In this document: one piece after another, positions 1-11,133 of the stretch
Numbering within the stretch: position 1 is the first letter of the stretch
Layout: every line of letters starts with the position of its first letter
Program-made: the position numbers and the translations under genes
The notes under the pieces: generated by a model
What the model was told of the DNA's origin: nothing
Seen by the model: only the letters and a program-made list of their open reading frames with translations
Databases searched by the model: none
Assembly (NCBI GenBank): GCA_037783415.1
Contig: JAZGTN010000043.1
Coordinates: 124,001-188,000 of the forward strand
Length of the DNA: 64,000 nt
DNA from: Leptasterias polaris
Lineage: Eukaryota > Echinodermata > Asteroidea > Forcipulatida > Asteriidae
Direction: 5' to 3'

Positions 1-1962
1 ATTGTACCAGACATTATTCAAATTTAACTCGCAAATGGCTTATTCTGATACAGTGTTTTGGGTTTCTTTTTTTGCAATTGTTTCTTCAATAAAATGTTTT
101 TTGCAGTATTTCATGTAACTTTTATTGCGTAGTTGCATCAACAAATGACAAAAATGAAAATAATAAACAATAAATAAATAAATAAAATAACCAAAAAAGC
201 GTCACAGTAAAATCTCATACCTTATATTATATTTAAAAAAAGATTAAAAAGTTACGTTGCTGGTAGTGTCAGGCGTTCACGCGCTGGAGAGGTTTAGATA
301 GCGCACACTACGCCCCTCTTCTGCAGCAACGATTAGTTCCCTTATTTTGTGGCAAATTGACCCAGCAGCATATCCTCCCCTGTCTCCCCTGCCTAGCCAC
401 TAGGGCCCTGACCACTTTAGGGGAGGAAGCAAGGCAGATCCCAATCACACTGTTGCCACAGACAGCAAAAGGCCTTGAACCTATATTAGTGCAGACGGCA
501 TTCGAACCCGGATCGCGTGGTCCAAGTGTTGAGACAGTCCCAGCACCTTATCCCACTGCGCTAGTAAGGTGTTGGTACTTTTACCCGTGAGTTTACAATG
601 TATAGCCATACGAGTGCACCCAACCAGACTGGGAGAAAACAACAGACGGCAACATGTATCTATACTGAATGGAGACTCAAAAATTAACAAAATGAAAAAG
701 GAAGAAGAAATATATAAGCAAATCAATGAAATAAACAATTCAATAAATGAAGCAAACCAAAAACAAAAAAGATTAATCTTAAAAGTTGAGACCCCCCCCC
801 CCCCCCAAAAAAAAATAAATAAATAAAATAAAAAATAATAAATAAAAAAAACACCCAATAAACGGTATAATTATTTTGAATTAGAACGTTTTGGGGGTCA
901 TGCTATTAATAGATTGCGTAAATATAAGAATCTATCACAACCTGGGGGTTCTGTGCTTCAACTTTTGAGGAGACTTGATCAATTTAGGCGTTAAAGTTGG
1001 CCCTATTTGACCGGGGAAGTGGAGAAGTGCTTCACGAAAACTGGCAGCAAGTCGGTTTAGGGAAAATTTCATTTTCTGGTGTGTTTTTTTCTGGGGTCGC
1101 TAGAAAAAATTCCAAACGGCTGACCTGCCAAAAATTGAAAAGAATTCTGAAGTTAATAGTTGTCCGGAGACTTACACGATTTTTAGCATTGGTTCCTATG
1201 GGAGTTTATTTAGTGGGGAGTCCAAGGCCCGTCTATAGTTTGTTTCCTTCCAAGTGAAAACACCTCAACGCCGGTGAAGGTTTCCCTACGTCCGGGCATC
1301 AATCTTGAAAAATTTCCCTACCCAAAAAATTAATAAATAAAAATTATATATTAATTGCAACGGAAAAGAAAATTAAATGCTACGCGGCAATTAAACCAAC
1401 AAATTATGTTGCATTATTCTGATTTGTGTTTTTCGTACAGATGAAAAAAACAAAAAATACGGCTTGGGTAAACAATGTAAAAATTACGGGGTGACATGTC
1501 ATGCTTATAAAGCGCCGCGAGTCCGGTTTCACGGACTGACCGGCTGATATCTAGTTCCCATCATGGTGTGGCGACCGAGTCACAGCATTTCCTTTCCTGT
1601 CTTGAGCACCCAACTAAATGCACTCCCACTTGCCCACTTCTCCAGCAGAGTCCACTTGCCAAGTAAAATAGGGCCAACTTTAAAAGCCTAAATTTATCAA
1701 GTCTCCCCTGCACTGCGTGGCTCTATATGCATGTGTACAAGTCCAGCCCCAACAATGAAACCGCAGTCACATGCATACAGTCACCAATTATTTTAAAATA
1801 CTAGAGAGGGTTACGATCATCGCAACTAATAAGCCATTTGCGAGTTACATTTGAATAATGTCTGGTACAATGACTTGTTTAGTCACAAGTTACCGCTTAA
1901 ATTTGAATTCCTCAGACTATCGAGACAGTTGCTATGTCACATGATTAGGGGCAAGCTTTTGC
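1..1962. mobile_element. TIR element, copy 1 (left end outside the window)
   Basis: This copy starts inside its left inverted repeat and ends with the right one at 1828-1962. The right repeat is the reverse complement of the left repeat of the next copy (2058-2192) over about 135 bases with only a few mismatches; outermost bases are GCAAAAGCTTGCCCC. No transposase frame is visible, so the element would be non-autonomous. It has the longest poly-C tract of the four copies (starting at 791). Confidence 0.8.
480..575 (-). repeat. tRNA-like Pol III promoter inside array unit 1
   Basis: On the minus strand, TAGCGCAGTGGG (552-563) fits the tRNA box A consensus and GGTTCGAATGC (498-508) fits box B, about 45 bases apart as in tRNA genes. 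Cloverleaf pairing is poor, so this is a tRNA-derived SINE head or relic rather than a tRNA gene. The same segment recurs near 2628-2723, 4771-4866 and 6915-7010. Confidence 0.6.
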
Positions 1963-2057
1963 TTAGTTACGTAAGAGACGGTGAACACCCATACACAATT
2001 CTGAATGGATGTGTATGACACAATGGTACCAGGGTTTGCTCATCTGGAGGTTGCTAT

Positions 2058-4105
2058 GCAAAAGCTTGCCCCGAACCATGTGACATAGCAACTGTCTCGA
2101 TAGTCTGAGGAATTCAAATTTAAGCGGTAACTTGTGACTAAACTAGTCATTGTACCAGACATTATTCAAATTTAACTCGCAAATGGCTTATTCTGATACA
2201 GTGTTTTGGGTTTCTTTTTTTGCAATTGTTTCTTCAATAAAATGTTTTTTGCAGTATTTCATGTAACTTTTATTGCGTAGTTGCATCAACAAATGACAAA
2301 AATGAAAATAATAAACAATAAATAAATAAATAAAATAACCAAAAAAGCGTCACAGTAAAATCTCATACCTTATATTATATTTAAAAAAAGATTAAAAAGT
2401 TACGTTGCTGGTAGTGTCAGGCGTTCACGCGCTGGAGAGGTTTAGATAGCGCACACTACGCCCCTCTTCTGCAGCAACGATTAGTTCCCTTATTTTGTGG
2501 CAAATTGACCCAGCAGCATATCCTCCCCTGTCTCCCCTGCCTAGCCACTAGGGCCCTGACCACTTTAGGGGAGGAAGCAAGGCAGATCCCAATCACACTG
2601 TTGCCACAGACAGCAAAAGGCCTTGAACCTATATTAGTGCAGACGGCATTCGAACCCGGATCGCGTGGTCCAAGTGTTGAGACAGTCCCAGCACCTTATC
2701 CCACTGCGCTAGTAAGGTGTTGGTACTTTTACCCGTGAGTTTACAATGTATAGCCATACGAGTGCACCCAACCAGACTGGGAGAAAACAACAGACGGCAA
2801 CATGTATCTATACTGAATGGAGACTCAAAAATTAACAAAATGAAAAAGGAAGAAGAAATATATAAGCAAATCAATGAAATAAACAATTCAATAAATGAAG
2901 CAAACCAAAAACAAAAAAGATTAATCTTAAAAGTTGAGACCCCCCCCCCAAAAAAAAATAAATAAATAAAATAAAAAATAATAAATAAAAAAAACACCCA
3001 ATAAACGGTATAATTATTTTGAATTAGAACGTTTTGGGGGTCATGCTATTAATAGATTGCGTAAATATAAGAATCTATCACAACCTGGGGGTTCTGTGCT
3101 TCAACTTTTGAGGAGACTTGATCAATTTAGGCGTTAAAGTTGGCCCTATTTGACCGGGGAAGTGGAGAAGTGCTTCACGAAAACTGGCAGCAAGTCGGTT
3201 TAGGGAAAATTTCATTTTCTGGTGTTTTTTTTTCTGGGGTCGCTAGAAAAAATTCCAAACGGCTGACCTGCCAAAAATTGAAAAGAATTCTGAAGTTAAT
3301 AGTTGTCCGGAGACTTACACGATTTTTAGCATTGGTTCCTATGGGAGTTTATTTAGTGGGGAGTCCAAGGCCCGTCTATAGTTTGTTTCCTTCCAAGTGA
3401 AAACACCTCAACGCCGGTGAAGGTTTCCCTACGTCCGGGCATCAATCTTGAAAAATTTCCCTACCCAAAAAATTAATAAATAAAAATTATATATTAATTG
3501 CAACGGAAAAGAAAATTAAATGCTACGCGGCAATTAAACCAACAAATTATGTTGCATTATTCTGATTTGTGTTTTTCGTACAGATGAAAAAAACAAAAAA
3601 TACGGCTTGGGTAAACAATGTAAAAATTACGGGGTGACATGTCATGCTTATAAAGCGCCGCGAGTCCGGTTTCACGGACTGACCGGCTGATATCTAGTTC
3701 CCATCATGGTGTGGCGACCGAGTCACAGCATTTCCTTTCCTGTCTTGAGCACCCAACTAAATGCACTCCCACTTGCCCACTTCTCCAGCAGAGTCCACTT
3801 GCCAAGTAAAATAGGGCCAACTTTAAAAGCCTAAATTTATCAAGTCTCCCCTGCACTGCGTGGCTCTATATGCATGTGTACAAGTCCAGCCCCAACAATG
3901 AAACCGCAGTCACATGCATACAGTCACCAATTATTTTAAAATACTAGAGAGGGTTACGATCATCGCAACTAATAAGCCATTTGCGAGTTACATTTGAATA
4001 ATGTCTGGTACAATGACTTGTTTAGTCACAAGTTACCGCTTAAATTTGAATTCCTCAGACTATCGAGACAGTTGCTATGTCACATGATTAGGGGCAAGCT
4101 TTTGC
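2058..4105. mobile_element. TIR element, copy 2 (complete)
   Basis: Complete 2048-base element with inverted repeats at 2058-2192 and about 3971-4105. The spacer to the previous copy is 1963-2057 and to the next 4106-4200. The same 95-base spacer separates all copies, so no target-site duplication can be defined inside the array. An inner pair of inverted sequences (equivalent to 965-1022 and 1646-1706 of copy 1, around GTTGGCCCTATTT) brackets the central 740 bases and may mark a nested element. Confidence 0.85.
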
Positions 4106-4200
4106 TTAGTTACGTAAGAGACGGTGAACACCCATACACAATTCTGAATGGATGTGTATGACACAATGGTACCAGGGTTTGCTCATCTGGAGGTTGCTAT

Positions 4201-6249
4201 GCAAAAGCTTGCCCCGAACCATGTGACATAGCAACTGTCTCGATAGTCTGAGGAATTCAAATTTAAGCGGTAACTTGTGACTAAACTAGTCATTGTACCA
4301 GACATTATTCAAATTTAACTCGCAAATGGCTTATTCTGATACAGTGTTTTGGGTTTCTTTTTTTGCAATTGTTTCTTCAATAAAATGTTTTTTGCAGTAT
4401 TTCATGTAACTTTTATTGCGTAGTTGCATCAACAAATGACAAAAATGAAAATAATAAACAATAAATAAATAAATAAAATAACCAAAAAAGCGTCACAGTA
4501 AAATCTCATACCTTATATTATATTTAAAAAAAGATTAAAAAGTTACGTTGCTGGTAGTGTCAGGCGTTCACGCGCTGGAGAGGTTTAGATAGCGCACACT
4601 ACGCCCCTCTTCTGCAGCAACGATTAGTTCCCTTATTTTGTGGCAAATTGACCCAGCAGCATATCCTCCCCTGTCTCCCCTGCCTAGCCACTAGGGCCCT
4701 GACCACTTTAGGGGAGGAAGCAAGGCAGATCCCAATCACACTGTTGCCACAGACAGCAAAAGGCCTTGAACCTATATTAGTGCAGACGGCATTCGAACCC
4801 GGATCGCGTGGTCCAAGTGTTGAGACAGTCCCAGCACCTTATCCCACTGCGCTAGTAAGGTGTTGGTACTTTTACCCGTGAGTTTACAATGTATAGCCAT
4901 ACGAGTGCACCCAACCAGACTGGGAGAAAACAACAGACGGCAACATGTATCTATACTGAATGGAGACTCAAAAATTAACAAAATGAAAAAGGAAGAAGAA
5001 ATATATAAGCAAATCAATGAAATAAACAATTCAATAAATGAAGCAAACCAAAAACAAAAAAGATTAATCTTAAAAGTTGAGACCCCCCCCCCCAAAAAAA
5101 AAAATAAATAAATAAAATAAAAAATAATAAATAAAAAAAACACCCAATAAACGGTATAATTATTTTGAATTAGAACGTTTTGGGGGTCATGCTATTAATA
5201 GATTGCGTAAATATAAGAATCTATCACAACCTGGGGGTTCTGTGCTTCAACTTTTGAGGAGACTTGATCAATTTAGGCGTTAAAGTTGGCCCTATTTGAC
5301 CGGGGAAGTGGAGAAGTGCTTCACGAAAACTGGCAGCAAGTCGGTTTAGGGAAAATTTCATTTTCTGGTGTGTTTTTTTCTGGGGTCGCTAGAAAAAATT
5401 CCAAACGGCTGACCTGCCAAAAATTGAAAAGAATTCTGAAGTTAATAGTTGTCCGGAGACTTACACGATTTTTAGCATTGGTTCCTATGGGAGTTTATTT
5501 AGTGGGGAGTCCAAGGCCCGTCTAGTTTGTTTCCTTCCAAGTGAAAACACCTCAACGCCGGTGAAGGTTTCCCTACGTCCGGGCATCAATCTTGAAAAAT
5601 TTCCCTACCCAAAAAATTAATAAATAAAAATTATATATTAATTGCAACGGAAAAGAAAATTAAATGCTACGCGGCAATTAAACCAACAAATTATGTTGCA
5701 TTATTCTGATTTGTGTTTTTCGTACAGATGAAAAAAATAAAAAATACGGCTTGGGTAAACAATGTAAAAATTACGGGGTGACATGTCATGCTTATAAAGC
5801 GCCGCGAGTCCGGTTTCACGGACTGACCGGCTGATATCTAGTTCCCATCATGGTGTGGCGACCGAGTCACAGCATTTCCTTTCCTGTCTTGAGCACCCAA
5901 CTAAATGCACTCCCACTTGCCCACTTCTCCAGCAGAGTCCACTTGCCAAGTAAAATAGGGCCAACTTTAAAAGCCTAAATTTATCAAGTCTCCCCTGCAC
6001 TGCGTGGCTCTATATGCATGTGTACAAGTCCAGCCCCAACAATGAAACCGCAGTCACATGCATACAGTCACCAATTATTTTAAAATACTAGAGAGGGTTA
6101 CGATCATCGCAACTAATAAGCCATTTGCGAGTTACATTTGAATAATGTCTGGTACAATGACTTGTTTAGTCACAAGTTACCGCTTAAATTTGAATTCCTC
6201 AGACTATCGAGACAGTTGCTATGTCACATGATTAGGGGCAAGCTTTTGC
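4201..6249. mobile_element. TIR element, copy 3 (complete)
   Basis: Complete 2049-base element, nearly identical to copy 2. It lacks two bases at 5523 (GTCTAGTTTG instead of GTCTATAGTTTG) and has a C-to-T change near 5737. Boundaries are the GCAAAAGC / GCTTTTGC outer ends. Confidence 0.85.
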
Positions 6250-6344
6250 TTAGTTACGTAAGAGACGGTGAACACCCATACACAATTCTGAATGGATGTG
6301 TATGACACAATGGTACCAGGGTTTGCTCATCTGGAGGTTGCTAT

Positions 6345-7700
6345 GCAAAAGCTTGCCCCGAACCATGTGACATAGCAACTGTCTCGATAGTCTGAGGAAT
6401 TCAAATTTAAGCGGTAACTTGTGACTAAACTAGTCATTGTACCAGACATTATTCAAATTTAACTCGCAAATGGCTTATTCTGATACAGTGTTTTGGGTTT
6501 CTTTTTTTGCAATTGTTTCTTCAATAAAATGTTTTTTGCAGTATTTCATGTAACTTTTATTGCGTAGTTGCATCAACAAATGACAAAAATGAAAATAATA
6601 AACAATAAATAAATAAATAAAATAACCAAAAAAGCGTCACAGTAAAATCTCATACCTTATATTATATTTAAAAAAAGATTAAAAAGTTACGTTGCTGGTA
6701 GTGTCAGGCGTTCACGCGCTGGAGAGGTTTAGATAGCGCACACTACGCCCCTCTTCTGCAGCAACGATTAGTTCCCTTATTTTGTGGCAAATTGACCCAG
6801 CAGCATATCCTCCCCTGTCTCCCCTGCCTAGCCACTAGGGCCCTGACCACTTTAGGGGAGGAAGCAAGGCAGATCCCAATCACACTGTTGCCACAGACAG
6901 CAAAAGGCCTTGAACCTATATTAGTGCAGACGGCATTCGAACCCGGATCGCGTGGTCCAAGTGTTGAGACAGTCCCAGCACCTTATCCCACTGCGCTAGT
7001 AAGGTGTTGGTACTTTTACCCGTGAGTTTACAATGTATAGCCATACGAGTGCACCCAACCAGACTGGGAGAAAACAACAGACGGCAACATGTATCTATAC
7101 TGAATGGAGACTCAAAAATTAACAAAATGAAAAAGGAAGAAGAAATATATAAGCAAATCAATGAAATAAACAATTCAATAAATGAAGCAAACCAAAAACA
7201 AAAAAGATTAATCTTAAAAGTTGAGACCCCCCCCAAAAAAAAAAAAAAAAATAAATAAAATAAAAAATAATACATAAATAAAACACCCAATGAAACGGTA
7301 TAATTATTTTGAATTAGAACGTTTTGGGGGTCATGTTATTAATAGATTGCGTAAATATAAGAATCTATCACAACCTGGGGGTTCTGTGCTTCAACTTTTG
7401 AGGAGACTTGATAAATTCAGGCGTTAAAGTTGGCCCTATTTGACCGGGAAAGTGAAGAAGTGCTTCACGAAAACTGGCAGCAAGTCGGTTTTGGAAAAAA
7501 AATACATTTTCGTGGGGGTTTTTTCTGGGGTAGTTAGCAAAAATTCCAAACGGCTGACCTGCCAAAAATTGAAAAGAATTCTGAAGTTCAGTCGTCCGAA
7601 AATATGTTTGATTGGTTTTCAAGAGGCTGAGAGACTTACACGATTTTTGGAGTATTTTTGAATATTTATAATTTAGCATTAGTTCCTAGTTTATTTAGTG
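6345..7700. mobile_element. TIR element, copy 4 (mosaic, right end missing)
   Basis: The left 890 bases (6345 to about 7235) match copies 1-3 almost perfectly. From the C/A homopolymer junction onward the match drops, with many substitutions, and two stretches around 7595-7630 and 7652-7675 are absent from the other copies. Similarity is lost near 7700; the right inverted repeat is absent. This is the array edge: probably an older, diverged copy whose left half was homogenised with the array. Confidence 0.8.
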
Positions 7701-8436
7701 AGTGGTGCAATCCCATAAGGAATGTCGGCAAGCGCCCTCTTTCGACGGCTCTTCTCGTTTATTTTAAAAATTGTAACAAGTAGATGGTGACAAATAAAAA
7801 TATCTTGGAAGAGTACAATAATTTGCTTCAATAATATATCGAAACACTGCAAACGCATTGTTGTTCAAGTAATTGTTTGTAATTTGTATTAAGCAAAAAG
7901 GTACATTACTTTCACAAACTAGAACTGTTTAATGTCAGTGTAATTTTTACCGCAAATGTAAAACAATCAAACTTCAAAGGCGCCATCAAACATTCAATTG
8001 AAAGTAAACTCTTTAGTACATCATCTCATCATTAATTTTCCTTTACTGTGCAGAAACCTCCTCCGTAATATACTTGCACACGTGAACAATGATAAGAAAA
8101 CAACAACAAATGAAAAGAAAACACCCCAAAACCCGGAATTTCCATTTGCAATATAATACAAAACAACGAAAACATAATATATATCGATAAAGTTTGTTTT
8201 TATCATAGACACTGATACTCTGATACTAAAGAGTGATGACATGTGACACTAACTACACGGCCGTTTGTACACATTTCCCAAACAGTGTGTGCTGAGTGTA
8301 GATATATATTTGTGTACACAAAACGTGTGTTAGCCGAAGATGCCAATTTGAGGATCATTAAAACGTCTCTGAAATCCTTATTTTCTTGTATGGAATATTA
8401 CACAATAGATACACGTTGTTAAATGGTCAAACGGAC
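7701..8436. other. Region between array and MCC exon 1; promoter and 5' UTR not resolved
   Basis: AT-rich, with no repeat matching elsewhere in the window. It should contain the transcription start and 5' UTR of the long MCC transcript. A TATA-like stretch lies at about 8301-8312, but no start site can be fixed. An out-of-frame ATG at 8423 (T at -3, G at +4) opens a 79-codon frame overlapping the true start at 8437 and ending at 8662. Confidence 0.45.
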
Positions 8437-8663
8437 ATGGAGAGAAATCCAGGAGAAAGCAGGACAGACATTTCGGAGAAATTCTGCGGTGGTCACACCG
8501 ACTCGAGCAGCAGTTCGGACCGAGGATCGTCTGTGGGGAGCAGTTGTTCTGGGTCGTCTGCTGGGGATCACACGCATTGCGACTCCAACAGCACGAGCGA
8601 GGAAGGTAGATTGCGAAGACTTTTCCAGACGTGCGATAGCGATGGAGATGGATTTATAGATGG
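8437..8663 (+). CDS. MCC: MCC orthologue, long isoform, coding exon 1 (residues 1-75 plus 2 bases)
   Basis: MCC is a coiled-coil scaffold protein linked in vertebrates to Wnt/beta-catenin signalling, cell migration and cortical polarity; its long isoform adds an EF-hand N-terminus. The start chosen is ATG 8437, with G at -3 and G at +4; the in-frame sequence upstream has no ATG. Residues 22-54 are Ser-rich, as in the vertebrate long isoform. Residues 54-66 (SEEGRLRRLFQTC) lead into the EF-hand loop DSDGDGFIDGHD (67-78), with Asp at loop positions 1, 3 and 5, Gly at 6, Ile at 8 and Asp, not the usual Glu, at 12. The donor GTATGT at 8664 splits the loop codon for Gly76 (phase 2). The join to 39880 restores an uninterrupted EF-hand that matches vertebrate MCC as I recall it. 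The identification is from remembered family sequence, not a database search. Confidence 0.88.
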
Positions 8664-9321
8664 GTATGTAATTTACAGGCATGTTACGGAATTGTTGGGG
8701 ATTAAATACAAAACTTCAGTATGGACAGCTGTTAAAAATGGTAGATTTTTAGTTATTTAATTTAGACCAGGTACCTCTCCATCCACATACATTCATTTGG
8801 ATTAGGCCCTTTAATTAAAAAGTTTAACTGAGTGATAACTCAGTTATCAGAAAGAAATTAGTGATTATTAATTTATTTTTTTTACACAATTATTAAACGT
8901 GTAAAAACCAGCATTTCCCCATTGTTGTTCACCATGATTGTTCTTACCACCCAACCGAAAAATGAAGGTAAATACGTACATGTACTTACTGTAGGCCTAC
9001 TGAGAATTTACTGGATATATGTAATTAACAAAGTGAAACATGTCACACAGCATGATCTACCAAGTGAGAGAGTACCGTTTTTCTTTGACATAAAATAAAG
9101 CAGAAAACTTGTAATAAACTGGTACCAGTCTGCCTGAGTACAGCCTCTCTCTTGAACGTACGCATTACTGCCAAATGAATGCCTTGTAGCAATAGACAAG
9201 ATGGGCTGAGTTGAGTGCAAAGCAATCTTGAAAACAAAGTTTCCCAATGCAATGCTTACTTACATGTACATGTATAAAACAAATCCTAAGCCCCCTTCCC
9301 TTAGTTGTGATAATAATGTAA

Positions 9322-9369
9322 CCCTCCATTCTCCCGATGGTCGCAGAGGACCGTCAGGAGGATGGAGGG
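9322..9369. repeat. Short hairpin
   Basis: CCCTCCAT and ATGGAGGG form the outer stem, with CTCC/GGAG and GGTC/GACC inside and a small central loop. It lies just left of the 16 bp minisatellite, so it may be an edge structure of that repeat. Confidence 0.5.
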
Positions 9370-9384
9370 TGAATTCGGGTCCTC

Positions 9385-9555
9385 TCGTATCCAAATCAAT
9401 TTGTTGTACCCAAGTCAATTCATACCCGGGTGAACTCATACACCTAAGTGAACTTGTACCCAGGTGAACTCAGACCCTAGTCAACTTGTACCCAGGTGAA
9501 CTCGTACCCAAGTCAACTCATACCCAAATCAAATTTTACCCAAGTCAACTCATAC
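9385..9555 (-). repeat. 16 bp minisatellite, left array (inverted relative to the right one)
   Basis: About ten degenerate copies of a unit close to GTACCCAAGTCAACTC. This is the reverse complement of the unit at 9914-10190, so the two arrays face each other across about 360 bases of unrelated AT-rich DNA. Confidence 0.85.
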
Positions 9556-9913
9556 CAATTGAAAATGATACAAATTATGTATCAATCTTTTATCTAAATT
9601 ATCTATACTTTGTTATCATTTTGTTCTCTTATATTTGAATGTTGCAGGTAATTAACTAGACTAAGCAGAACTTTAATTTTTTTTTATTGGGGTTGGAAAA
9701 AAAGTAATGAGGAAAATTATGTTTGAATTATTTCGATTTTTTTCCGGAAAATATTAACAAGATATTACTATAGTTGCACGATAGTAAGCGTAAGTAAAAC
9801 ATCATTCCGTATCGTTTATTATTTATTCTAACTTGAAATCATCATGCAGACGGGGGAAATTCACGCAGCACGGAACTTCTCCTCCGTTTCGGCATACAAC
9901 ATACTGTACGTTA

Positions 9914-10190
9914 GAGGGTACGAGTTGACTTGGCATGAGTTGACTTGGGTACGAATTAACCTGGGTACGAGTTAACTTGGGTACGAGTTAACTTGGGTAC
10001 GAGTTAACTTGGGTACGAGTTAACTTGGGTACGAGTTAACTTGGGTACGAGTTCACTTGGGTACGAGTTCACCTGGGTACAAGTTGACTTGGGTGCAGGT
10101 TGACTTGGGTGCAGGTTGACTTTGGAACGAGTTGACTTGGGGTACAATTTTGTGGGTACGAGTTGACTTGGATACGAGTTGACTTGAGCC
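9914..10190 (+). repeat. 16 bp minisatellite, right array
   Basis: About 17 copies of GGGTACGAGTTAACTT and close variants (GTTGACTT, GTTCACTT). Copies at 9960-10060 are almost identical, and variation increases toward the right edge. Two more copies follow at 10911-10943, after an inserted element. Confidence 0.9.
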
Positions 10191-10911
10191 CTTTTCACAC
10201 GAGAATCGGAAACTTACGTCCATCGTTTTGGGCGCCAGTTGTCTGTCCCAAAGGTTGTATGCGATATCATGACAAACATTCACACGATGACACTTCACGT
10301 TCCCAACGTCCCTCGTTTTCGTGAGATCGCTACGTATTGGGTCAAAGGTCATCATTGGTTATTTATTAGTTCGCTGGTGCTCTGTCGGTGTCCCGTTTAA
10401 TGTTACGTAATTGCGTTTAGGGTACCATCGATCGCTTTCTCGGCGTAACATTTCTGCTTTTTCGCGCGAATTCTCAGTTTCCTGACAACTCCGAAGATGA
10501 ATATAGCGGAAAGTATTTTGTCAGAGATGGGCAAGTGGAAGTGCCAAATCCAAAAACAAAGGTTAACATAATTTGCAACACGAACATTTCTTCCACCGAC
10601 GCCATTTTAACGGAAGAAGGATCACTCGAACAAACAAACAACATTTCACCCGCTGCGCATGCTTGATCGTTGTGCGATTGCTTGGGACCTTGGTATCACA
10701 ACGTGCGTCGTTTCACACGACCGATCTTGTCGATTCTAAACAGGGATGCGATTTTTGGAGGAGGTCTTGATCCCGGTTGTTTATAACGCGGGTCCCGGGT
10801 AATTTCATCACACGGATTCCTTTCACACGACTCAAATTTGCGATTTTATTACACCGATGCGATTTTGTTGCAAACGACCATTGTTTAGAGCGCTCGTGTG
10901 AAACGGGCTTT
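10187..10911. mobile_element. 725 bp MITE-like element inserted in the 16 bp minisatellite
   Basis: The ends form an inverted repeat: AGCCCTTTTCACACGAG on the left and CTCGTGTGAAACGGGCT on the right. Minisatellite units lie directly on both sides (10159-10188 and 10911-10943), so the element entered an existing array. Motifs around TTTCACACGA recur internally on both strands (10706-10722, 10823-10832). No coding frame is recognisable. Confidence 0.7.
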
Positions 10912-10969
10912 GGGTACGAGTTGACCTGGGAACGAGTTGACCTGATTCTTGGAGGGCAATGATAACAGG

Positions 10970-11133
10970 TCTGGTTAAATGAAGGCTGCTGAGGCTATGG
11001 CTTCTGTTGCTCCCGTGTTCCTGGCCTTGGTGCCCTTTCAAAAGTTTCCCATAGACCTTAACAGTTTCCAAATAGAACTGCCCTTTGCAATATTAAACTG
11101 GCCTTGCCCTCTAAAACTTGAAATTCCAGGTCT
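10970..11133 (-). mobile_element. Family A MITE-like repeat (GGCCTGGAATT ends)
   Basis: One of about ten copies of a 165 bp family whose ends are inverted (GGCCTGGAATT... and ...AATTCCAGGCC). Its core includes GAGAGGGCAAGGCCATTTTC, a segment around GGGCACTTCCATTGGAAAAT, and ACCAAGGCCAAGACCAGGGG. This copy has diverged at its left end (ACAGGTCTGG). Confidence 0.7.

Larger units (their letters stand above)
1..7700. repeat. Tandem array of a 2.14 kb unit (about 3.6 copies)
   Basis: The same sequence recurs with offsets of 2148, 2143 and 2144 bases: window base 1 corresponds to 2149, and the left inverted repeat starts at 2058, 4201 and 6345. Copies 1-3 look more than 99 percent identical. The differences I saw are mostly homopolymer lengths (the poly-C near 791, 2939, 5083 and 7227), a 2-base deletion near 5523 and a few substitutions. 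The array continues off the left edge. Each period holds one 2.05 kb element with terminal inverted repeats plus a 95-base spacer. I found no ATG-initiated coding frame of note; the apparent 77-, 86- and 122-residue frames are not conserved proteins I recognise. The unit is best read as non-coding, recently homogenised repeat DNA. Confidence 0.95.

Noticed and set aside
357..590. 77-residue frame repeated in each array unit (also 481-858 minus and 997-1257 plus types)
   Set aside because: The 77-residue frame begins at TTG rather than ATG; none resembles a known protein, and conservation follows from near-identity of the copies. The 122-residue minus frame starts in A/T- and C-rich tracts.
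8386..8436. Earlier start of the MCC frame at 8386
   Set aside because: That codon is TTG; the first in-frame ATG is 8437 and it has good context.
9385..10190. CRISPR-like direct repeats
   Set aside because: Units are contiguous with no spacers, and the genome is a spliced animal genome.
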